A stretch of DNA of 64,000 nucleotides from the IMG/VR virus record IMGVR_UViG_3300018877_000004, positions 1 to 64,000 of that record; one strand, 5' to 3'. This document shows, piece after piece, positions 57,673 to 64,000 of this stretch. The position numbers and the translations under genes are program-made. Positions within the stretch are counted from its first letter, which is position 1. Each line of letters begins with the position of its first letter. The DNA is from a virus. Under the pieces are notes generated by a model that was not told where the DNA came from, made no database searches, and was given only the letters and a program-made list of their open reading frames with translations.

Positions 57673-58410
57673 ATGGGACTCATGGAATTAGAGCAAGCGT
57701 TAGCGAAGATTAAAGAGCAGGAAACCACGATCGAGGGATTGAGCGCTGAAGTTACTGGATTGAAAGACGAAAAGAACCGCCTCCTTGCCAAGCGCGATGA
57801 ACTCCTTGGTAAAGTTGCAAAGTTCAAGAAATTTGAAGCTCACGCCGATCTTGACATTGACGAACTGCTGCAAATCAAACAGCGCTATGAAGAATTGGAA
57901 ACCTCAGAGAAAAGCAAATACGCTGATCTCTACCAGAAGGACAAGTCCAAGCTAGAGCAGCGCTTGGAAGCGATCGAGCAAGAGCGGGCAGCAGAAAAAG
58001 AAGAACGCGCTCGTGAAAAAATTGCGCTCGAAGCTGCTCAGCTCAGAACCGAAGCGATCGGAGAGTTCGCTAAGCCAGAGCATGGCGTGTTTGACCCTGA
58101 GCAACTATTCACCCTGGTTGGACACAAGATTCGTCGCAACGAGGAAGGCAAAATCATTGCGGGTGACGAGTACAAAAGCTTTGAGCTTGGTGAGTTCGTC
58201 AAAGAACTGAAAGAGCAGCCTCGCTACTTGAATCAGTTCAAGCCGAATGGAGCATCGGGTAGTGGTGCGCTGCCGAGCCCTGGAGGTGGGCGATCGCCGA
58301 TCGTGAATCCGTTCAAAAAAGAAACGTTCAACCTCACAGAACAGACTCGAATCTACAAGGAGAACCCTGCCGAGTACGAACGGTTGAAAGCAGCGGCGGG
58401 CGTTAAGTAG
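57673..58410 (+). CDS. scaffolding protein
   Basis: A long coiled coil (MELEQALAKIKEQETTIEGL and KRDELLGKVAKFKKFEAHAD) with a charged C-terminus ending NPFKKETFNLTEQTRIYKEN, a typical capsid-binding end of phage scaffolds. The ATG at 57673 lies just after the hairpin leader; an earlier ATG at 57628 overlaps the portal end but is less convincing. Confidence 0.8.
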   Translation: MGLMELEQALAKIKEQETTIEGLSAEVTGLKDEKNRLLAKRDELLGKVAKFKKFEAHADLDIDELLQIKQRYEELETSEKSKYADLYQKDKSKLEQRLEAIEQERAAEKEERAREKIALEAAQLRTEAIGEFAKPEHGVFDPEQLFTLVGHKIRRNEEGKIIAGDEYKSFELGEFVKELKEQPRYLNQFKPNGASGSGALPSPGGGRSPIVNPFKKETFNLTEQTRIYKENPAEYERLKAAAGVK

Positions 58411-58505
58411 GTGCGGGAATTCTGCCATTGAGCTAATGGCTTTTTCACCTCGTAGGTAATGCCGAAGAGGGGACTGCACACCTATCTAATTGCCTACGAG
58501 GAACT
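58411..58505 (+). promoter_or_regulatory. structured leader of major capsid gene
   Basis: GGGAATTCT (58415-58423) is followed by GCCATT (58424-58429) / AATGGC (58435-58440) and TTTTT, a possible intrinsic terminator. Then CCTCGTAGGTAAT (58448-58460) pairs with ATTGCCTACGAGG (58489-58501), a 13-bp stem with one G-U, which buries the GAGG ribosome site 4 nt before the ATG. This could attenuate and control capsid translation. Confidence 0.6.
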
Positions 58506-59477
58506 ATGGCAGCCGTTAAATTGGCCGATATCATTGTGCCGCAAACTTGGATGCCCTACGTGCAAGTGCGCACACGGGAAGTCTCACAGCTATTTCAGTC
58601 TGGAATTGTTGCATTCAATGAAGATTTGAACGAAGCAGCGCAAGGCCCAGGCACAAGCGCGAATATTCCATTCTTCAACGATCTGTCGGGTGTATCTGAA
58701 GTTCTATCAGATACCGTGCCTCTGACAGTAAATAAAGTGACGACCGGATCGCAGATTTCCGCCAAGCACTTTCGCGGTAAAGCCTGGGGTAGTCACGACT
58801 TGGTAGCGGCAATAGCAGGTGTTGACCCAGTTGCCGCGATCGGTGACTTGGTTGCTGATTGGTGGGCAAGGGATATGCAGAAGACTTTGCTGTCCTCGCT
58901 CAAGGGCTTCTTCGCCGCTGCCTCGATGAGCGATGCCACTGTGGATATCTCTATCACCGATGCTGCTGCCGCTACTGCTGCTAACAAAATCAGCGCAGAA
59001 GCGACGATCGATGCGGCGGATATCTTGGGCGATGCATCCGGCGACATTACCGCGATCGCTGTTCACTCCAAGCAATATCACAGCTTGCTAAAGCAGGACT
59101 TGATTCAGTTTGAGCAGCGATCGGAGCAGGGTACACCCATCCGCACCTATCTAGGCAAGCGGGTGATTGTCGATGACTCTCTACCTCGCGTTGCTACCAC
59201 CAACGGCTTCAAATACACCTCCTACTTGTTCGGTGATGGTGCTGTTGCATTTGGTGAAGCTGATGCCAAAGCCCCAGTAGAAATGGATCGTGACATTTTA
59301 TTGGGGGAAGAGTACCTCGTTAACCGTCGCCAATTCGTTCTGCACCCAACGGGCGCGAAGTGGATCGGCACGCCTGCGGGTGTCTCTCCCACGAATGCCG
59401 AACTGGAGACGGGTACGAACTGGCAAGCTGTCCTCAGCCGCAAGAATATCCCGATCGTTCAACTCATCACCAACTAG
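58506..59477 (+). CDS. major capsid protein
   Basis: A 323-residue protein following the scaffold, with the Ala-rich composition of capsid proteins and blocks such as WMPYVQVRTREVSQLFQSGI, later YLGKRVIVDDSLPRV. The position and size fit HK97-fold coat proteins; the family was not pinned down. It should be the most expressed structural protein. Confidence 0.85.
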   Translation: MAAVKLADIIVPQTWMPYVQVRTREVSQLFQSGIVAFNEDLNEAAQGPGTSANIPFFNDLSGVSEVLSDTVPLTVNKVTTGSQISAKHFRGKAWGSHDLVAAIAGVDPVAAIGDLVADWWARDMQKTLLSSLKGFFAAASMSDATVDISITDAAAATAANKISAEATIDAADILGDASGDITAIAVHSKQYHSLLKQDLIQFEQRSEQGTPIRTYLGKRVIVDDSLPRVATTNGFKYTSYLFGDGAVAFGEADAKAPVEMDRDILLGEEYLVNRRQFVLHPTGAKWIGTPAGVSPTNAELETGTNWQAVLSRKNIPIVQLITN

Positions 59478-59486
59478 GAGGACGAC

Positions 59487-59951
59487 ATGGGATTAACAGG
59501 ATTTGAGCGGGCACGACGATTAGCGAATGAAAACGTCTCATACCCAGAGGCGACCGATCATTACCTTGGCGTTGGCGAAACTGCCGACGCTGAGGTGAAG
59601 ACCAAAACCAAGGCAGAGGCAGACATCGTGAAGGACTACGACGAGCGCAAACCTGCCTCGATCGGAGAGGGAGAAGGCGACAACAACAAAGGAGTGGATA
59701 CAGAACCGGACTATACCGGACTGCCCTACTCTGCTGCAACCAAGCCAGGGGACAACCAAAAGAACCACCCTGAAAACTTGGAAGCTTTGAAGACTGACGC
59801 TCCGCTAAAAACGGTTGACGAGACTCAGAAACTACTAGAGGGCCAACCCAGTGAAACACCCGTCATTGCCTCGGATCCAATCGATCGCGCCCGTAAATCG
59901 CGCAAGTCAGCCAGCCCGATCGCCCCAAGTGACGAAAGTGTCGATGGGTAA
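59487..59951 (+). CDS. acidic disordered protein (154 aa)
   Basis: A clean AGGAGG site precedes the ATG. The sequence is charged and rich in Glu, Lys, Asp and Pro (AEVKTKTKAEADIVKDYDE), suggesting disorder. It may be a capsid decoration or head accessory protein. Confidence 0.6.
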   Translation: MGLTGFERARRLANENVSYPEATDHYLGVGETADAEVKTKTKAEADIVKDYDERKPASIGEGEGDNNKGVDTEPDYTGLPYSAATKPGDNQKNHPENLEALKTDAPLKTVDETQKLLEGQPSETPVIASDPIDRARKSRKSASPIAPSDESVDG

Positions 59952-60023
59952 CGGTCGGATCGTTGCCCTTAACAAAGTTCGCGCCACAATGCCGCCTGCT
60001 TCTGGGCTGAGGGTGATGTAGCC

Positions 60024-60374
60024 ATGCCGTTTGCCGCCACGACACGCGATCGGGTTATGGGCTGCTTAGAGCTGCCTGTAACCGTCTATTACTGCCAGAA
60101 CGTGCAAGATGCCCTCAATCACGCGGAAGCCTATGGCGGCGAGCCTGCGGTGACGCGAATTGAGGGCTATCTGACCCAATACGAAGCGCAAGAGACGGCG
60201 CTAAGTGAAGGGACGGAGAATGCCGGATTGGTCAAGGCAGACGTGCTTGAGTGGGCGCTGGGCGGCAAGACGGCGGGTATTAAGTCAGAAATGAACCGAC
60301 TACGCCGTGCTGTCGCTCGATCGCTGCTGTTGGATCACTTGACTAGTCGTGGAGGTGTTCGGCTAGTTCGTTAA
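60024..60374 (+). CDS. head-completion/adaptor-like protein (116 aa)
   Basis: An alpha-helical protein (MGCLELPVTVYYCQNVQDAL, later GIKSEMNRLRRAVARSLLLD) located after the capsid genes, where head-tail adaptor proteins lie. Assignment is by position. Confidence 0.5.
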   Translation: MPFAATTRDRVMGCLELPVTVYYCQNVQDALNHAEAYGGEPAVTRIEGYLTQYEAQETALSEGTENAGLVKADVLEWALGGKTAGIKSEMNRLRRAVARSLLLDHLTSRGGVRLVR

Positions 60375-60383
60375 AGGGTGGAA

Positions 60384-60596
60384 ATGGAAATATCTACACA
60401 AATAGAGCGCTGGCAGCAGAACGGATTGTATTTTGCTGCGAAGAAAACAGCAGAAAATCGCTGGCTAGTGTGGTGTTCGTTTGAGCCTGTTGTGGCTAAT
60501 AGCCCAGTGCATGAAAATCCAGCGCAATGCGTATGGTTTGAGCCTGAAGTGACTAAACAAGCTGCGATCGATCGACTACTGGCAGAAATAGGGTAG
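60384..60596 (+). CDS. hypothetical protein (70 aa)
   Basis: The ATG at 60384 follows AAAGGGTGG. The protein is short and aromatic (KKTAENRWLVWCSFEPVVAN). It lies in the head-completion group. Function unknown. Confidence 0.55.
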   Translation: MEISTQIERWQQNGLYFAAKKTAENRWLVWCSFEPVVANSPVHENPAQCVWFEPEVTKQAAIDRLLAEIG

Positions 60597-60630
60597 GAAT
60601 CCTCACAGCGAATCGCAGCGCTAACAACGC
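60593..60630 (+). promoter_or_regulatory. GTAGGAAT + weak hairpin leader
   Basis: GTAGGAAT (60593-60600) precedes GCG (60608-60610) and CGC (60628-60630), which abut the ATG. The 3-bp outer stem is weak. The block itself is the same as before other structural genes. Confidence 0.3.
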
Positions 60631-61011
60631 ATGACCACATCGCCCTTCGCCCCTTACGCCAATGCTCAACTGCGCTTCGTTGTCTCGACGGGCGCTTTGG
60701 TTGCAGGTGCCTTGGGCAATGTTGCACCAAGCGAGCAGCAAGAGATCGAAGTGGTCGCACTGCTACAGCAACAGAGTAACCCCAACCGCGATCGATCGCC
60801 TGGGGTAGATGCACAGGCAATCTGGTTTGAAGGCTATCTCGTTGCACCTCGACCCCTGCCCAGTGCGATCGCTCCTCATCAGCAATGTATTGCTGTGATC
60901 GACGGGCAGAGCGGGCGATTTTGGCTAGAGCAAACACAACGCAACCCTTTTGTAGCGTCACAAGGTATTGATTTGGTGGATAAGATTCGTGGCTACTTTG
61001 CGCCGACATAG
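60631..61011 (+). CDS. head-closure-like protein (126 aa)
   Basis: A beta-rich protein (VVSTGALVAGALGNVAPSEQ and FEGYLVAPRPLPSAIAPHQQ) after the adaptor-like gene. The order suggests a head closure or stopper role. No family confirmed. Confidence 0.5.
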   Translation: MTTSPFAPYANAQLRFVVSTGALVAGALGNVAPSEQQEIEVVALLQQQSNPNRDRSPGVDAQAIWFEGYLVAPRPLPSAIAPHQQCIAVIDGQSGRFWLEQTQRNPFVASQGIDLVDKIRGYFAPT

Positions 61012-61022
61012 GGAGCGATCGA

Positions 61023-64000
61023 ATGGTTTGGACTGTCACAAGAAGCCCTACAACCGGAAACGGCACAATCACACTGCAAGCAGACGGCACGACCAGCGAG
61101 AACCTGTCCGTCTTGCTAGCTCAGGGCGTGACAGCAGGACTAGTAGGGCTATCAAACCCTACACCGGGAGTCTATCAAACCGAACCAGGAACCATCCTTG
61201 AAGTTCGTGGTGCTACAGGCGACACCACAACTTGGCTTTATCAAGACTGCGATCTAATTTGCCTGCATTATTTCTATCTGAGAAATAATGCAAGATTTCG
61301 CCCAGAAACCAAGAACAAGGCAGGCTTAAAAGTTAAGCGGCCTAGCTTTGTCCTCTCCGCCCAACCCTACAACTATTTTGATGGTGCTGGAATTTTCTCC
61401 AGGACTCAAGGCGGCGTGATGCTAGCCGAGAACTGGGATTTTATGATGCGAGCGCCGGGGGGATTAGATAGTTACATGGATGGGGGCGCGATTTTTGATG
61501 AAGGATTAAGCCCTGATTGTTTGGCGTCCTACAAGGGCTGTACTTTTACGTGTGACGCTAATCAATATTCTGGCGGAATCTACTATCTTGGCTTTCCGAT
61601 CGTCGCCGGAGGTGCAACGTTTTCAGATTGCCGATTCCTTGGGTTTCCTTCACTCGAAACTGCAAACACTGCACCACTTCTCAATATCTTGCTAGAGCTG
61701 TGTGCTGGAATCAAAAATCGAGATCCGGGCAATTACGTGATCGATCGATTTCGATTTATTGATTGTGGGACTGAGATTACTGCAAGAAATGGCGGGCAAT
61801 GGCGAGCGATCGATTGCTTGGTGACTCCTACTCAGCACGTTATTGAAAATGATTGCTCTATTGTTTTATCGAACTCGGTCGAGTTTTTAGGGTCACCCGC
61901 AGAAGCAAACGGCATTATTTATCTTCAGAATCCTACAACCAACGTCGATCGCCGCAGAATTACAAGTAGCAGTGGTAAAGTATCTGGCGGAAACTCCACT
62001 GGTGCTAGCGTTGCGGTCAACAGCGATCGGATTTGTGTCGATGTTTTTAGCCGCAGCCGTGGAGCTAGCAATGGAGGAGGAGACACTAGCGGTACTCTAA
62101 CCTCGATCGACCTGCGATCGGGCGAATTCAAAGCGGTGTTTGCAAAATACGGTAGAGAACCGCAGGCTTTTAGCTTCATCCTTTCAGGACAGATAGAATC
62201 GGCGCAGGTTGTGCCGTTCATCTCTGCCATTGACACCCAAATCACGCAAACCAATGCTGCAACAGTAGCCGCCTACACTGGGTTTGTCGTCAATTACAGC
62301 ACTCAATTAGTCACGCGATCGAGTGGCACAGAGGCGCAGCTTTACGACTGGTTGGCACTAGAAAAAGCCAGCCTTGACAGTAGCGGGGTTGTCGTGAACG
62401 GGCTGACTCTGCCCAAGTGCGCCCTTCCAACCTTGGCTACGACCATTTACGATCGCGTCTCTGGCGCTTTTGCCTACAACCTGAGAATTGTAGGATCAGA
62501 CTTCTTAACAGGTGGTCGCACGATCGCGATGGCATCAGGGCGAACATTGACCTTTGCCACAGCCGCCAATCATTCTGCTGTCAAGATTGCCATTCCTGCT
62601 ACGGGAATCGTGCATTTTGAGCAGGGCGGAGTCGCAACGCTGAACGGTACATTTGCCGCAGGTGCAACGATTAACAATGGCTCTGCTTCTGCCCTCACTG
62701 TTCTTGTGGATGAATCGCAAAAAGCCAACATCACTACCACATCGACCGGGGGCGGATCGATCACGGTAATCAGTCAAACAACGCTGAACTTCACAGGGAT
62801 TATTGCCGGATCTACGATCGGAATCCTCAACAATTCAGGCGTGTTGATTGATTCTGCGATCGTCCCTGGAACGACCTACAGCTTGACACTGACCTACCCA
62901 GGAGCGCTGCTGTATTCGGTGCGAGTTCGTAAGTACGGGAGCAACGTATTTGCAAACTCGTTCACACTTGCACCAGGAACGCTTTCAATCAATATCAACC
63001 AAGCAGTCGATCCTTTTGTAGTGCTGTCTGAGTCGGCAGCAGGAGCGCTAACGGGGATTGCTATCAACTACGGTTCAAGCCTGACTACAGTTTCAGCCAA
63101 TCGAACTCTTAGCCAACTCTACGACTATGCTCGTTGGAGTATTTCGCAGTTAAGCAACATTGACAAGACAAACCCCGCAATTGCCACAACTGACGGGGTG
63201 ATTCGATCGCTTAACTACAATTTATCTCTAACAGGAACTTCGACCATTACCGGAACTGGAACGCTAGCAGTTGGAAGTAGAACACTGTTTCTGGGTGCGG
63301 CGCAGACCTACAGCTTTGATGCAACGGTTGGCGCGACAGGCAAAGTTTCTGTAGTCAATGGAACCACGACCCTATCGATCGCTTCCTACGCGAGTGGGGC
63401 GAAATTCGACAACTCTACAGCAACAGCCGCGATCGTCCAAGTCCCCTATGCTGAGTTGGCGAACGCTACAGCATTAACGCCAACAGCGGGCGGAGGAAGC
63501 GTTACACCGCGATCGATCCCTGTGACCTTTACCGGATTCCCCACCGCAGCGAATGCTAACGGGCGATCGGCTGATGCGACATTTGGCGTACAGGACGTGA
63601 GTTCTGATGTTTGGCATACTTACGATGCTTCTAGCGGGTCTGTCGTCATTTCCCTGAGTGAGTTGGCGACTGCACCTGACTATCAGTTAGTCGTGATGGC
63701 AGATGCGATGGGATGGGTTCGGACACCGGATACCACGATCGCTGCTGACTACTCAGGGACATTCGATTTCTCGAATTTGTTCAGAGAAATTGTTGACGAG
63801 AATGGCGATCCAATGGTTGGCCTGGGCACTCAATCAGCGATCGATAAAATCACCTATGACCAAGCATCAGGGCGCTTTGAAGCCGACGAAGGGGCGATCG
63901 ACTTCTACTCGGTGCTAGACAAGAAAGAAATCCTAACCAGTTCACAGCTTGGCTTGACAATTTTCAATTCCGCACTTGTGCGACAACTGAATTTCATTAA
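61023..64000 (+). CDS. large fibre-like/beta-helix structural protein, 3' end cut off
   Basis: The ATG at 61023 follows AGGGAG. The frame is open to the window end (992 codons, no stop), rich in Ser, Thr and Gly, and repetitive in character (NYSTQLVTRSSGTEAQ, SLTGTSTITGTGTLAVGSRT). That is the look of beta-solenoid tail fibres, tailspikes or adhesins. A 12-bp perfect hairpin lies within it (TGCATTATTTCT at 61264-61275 and AGAAATAATGCA at 61281-61292). Placed after the head genes, not the tail genes, it may be a capsid fibre or a separate appendage. Confidence 0.7.
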   Translation, partial: MVWTVTRSPTTGNGTITLQADGTTSENLSVLLAQGVTAGLVGLSNPTPGVYQTEPGTILEVRGATGDTTTWLYQDCDLICLHYFYLRNNARFRPETKNKAGLKVKRPSFVLSAQPYNYFDGAGIFSRTQGGVMLAENWDFMMRAPGGLDSYMDGGAIFDEGLSPDCLASYKGCTFTCDANQYSGGIYYLGFPIVAGGATFSDCRFLGFPSLETANTAPLLNILLELCAGIKNRDPGNYVIDRFRFIDCGTEITARNGGQWRAIDCLVTPTQHVIENDCSIVLSNSVEFLGSPAEANGIIYLQNPTTNVDRRRITSSSGKVSGGNSTGASVAVNSDRICVDVFSRSRGASNGGGDTSGTLTSIDLRSGEFKAVFAKYGREPQAFSFILSGQIESAQVVPFISAIDTQITQTNAATVAAYTGFVVNYSTQLVTRSSGTEAQLYDWLALEKASLDSSGVVVNGLTLPKCALPTLATTIYDRVSGAFAYNLRIVGSDFLTGGRTIAMASGRTLTFATAANHSAVKIAIPATGIVHFEQGGVATLNGTFAAGATINNGSASALTVLVDESQKANITTTSTGGGSITVISQTTLNFTGIIAGSTIGILNNSGVLIDSAIVPGTTYSLTLTYPGALLYSVRVRKYGSNVFANSFTLAPGTLSININQAVDPFVVLSESAAGALTGIAINYGSSLTTVSANRTLSQLYDYARWSISQLSNIDKTNPAIATTDGVIRSLNYNLSLTGTSTITGTGTLAVGSRTLFLGAAQTYSFDATVGATGKVSVVNGTTTLSIASYASGAKFDNSTATAAIVQVPYAELANATALTPTAGGGSVTPRSIPVTFTGFPTAANANGRSADATFGVQDVSSDVWHTYDASSGSVVISLSELATAPDYQLVVMADAMGWVRTPDTTIAADYSGTFDFSNLFREIVDENGDPMVGLGTQSAIDKITYDQASGRFEADEGAIDFYSVLDKKEILTSSQLGLTIFNSALVRQLNFI

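Noticed and set aside
59944-60021. 25-codon frame MGNGRIVALNKV
   Set aside because: Too short, overlaps the end of the previous gene and has no clear ribosome site.
61264-61292. 12-bp hairpin in the fibre-like gene as a terminator
   Set aside because: It lies within a long open frame and has no T tract; it may be incidental.
1-64000. tRNA genes
   Set aside because: No cloverleaf with a convincing T-loop GTTCGA and acceptor pairing was noticed by eye; a covariance-model scan was not possible.

Overview
The window looks like a temperate, long-tailed phage (siphovirus-like) or prophage of a cyanobacterium. The host call rests on the many copies of the cyanobacterial repeat HIP1 (GCGATCGC and its CGATCG core) in genes of every module, on a cyanobacterial-type pilin, and on sigma factors of cyanobacterial type. 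No tRNA, rRNA, CRISPR array or insertion sequence was recognised. Both window ends cut through reading frames, so the element probably continues to the right. No attachment sites could be placed.

Layout. 1-2.2 kb: a cut-off gene, a PAS-like gene and a leftward HTH repressor with an operator/promoter region. 2.4-8.7 kb: rightward early operon with a small HTH protein, SNF2-type helicase, two DNA methyltransferases, a sigma-70 factor and small helpers. 8.9-10 kb: leftward HTH regulator plus a GIY-YIG/HTH fusion. 10.1-19.8 kb: rightward replication module (SSB-like protein with a DYDDIPF tail, Dda-like helicase, 951-aa primase-helicase, GIY-YIG nuclease, many small overlapping genes). 19.8-21.2 kb: leftward large serine integrase. 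21.3-22.6 kb: HNH nuclease and small genes. 22.6-30.1 kb: leftward accessory and lysis block (EAL phosphodiesterase, 3'-5' exonuclease, membrane proteins, type IV pilin, zinc-ribbon protein, endolysin). 31.2-51.4 kb: leftward tail module (lectin-like and repeat-bearing tail proteins, hub, 1729-aa tape measure, tail chaperones with a frameshift site, tube protein, terminator, and a 1650-aa MuF-type head protein fused to a serine-hydrolase domain). 51.5-64 kb: rightward head module with its own SigF-like sigma factor, both terminase subunits, portal, scaffold, capsid, completion proteins and a long fibre-like protein running off the end.

The most unusual signals are these. (1) A recurrent leader, GTAGGAAT-like block + hairpin + start codon, stands before head and tail genes on both strands; removing the hairpin leaves the AGGA core about 5-10 nt from the start codon in most copies, the spacing of a Shine-Dalgarno site. 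(2) A roughly 300-bp quasi-palindrome with twelve GTAC tetramers lies in the linker of the primase-helicase gene, a candidate replication origin. (3) Several proteins of the early/replication half carry QLALF-type sliding-clamp binding motifs. (4) The MuF head protein is fused to a putative hydrolase and a degraded zincin-like domain. (5) An intact EAL phosphodiesterase and a complete type IV pilin sit in the accessory block.
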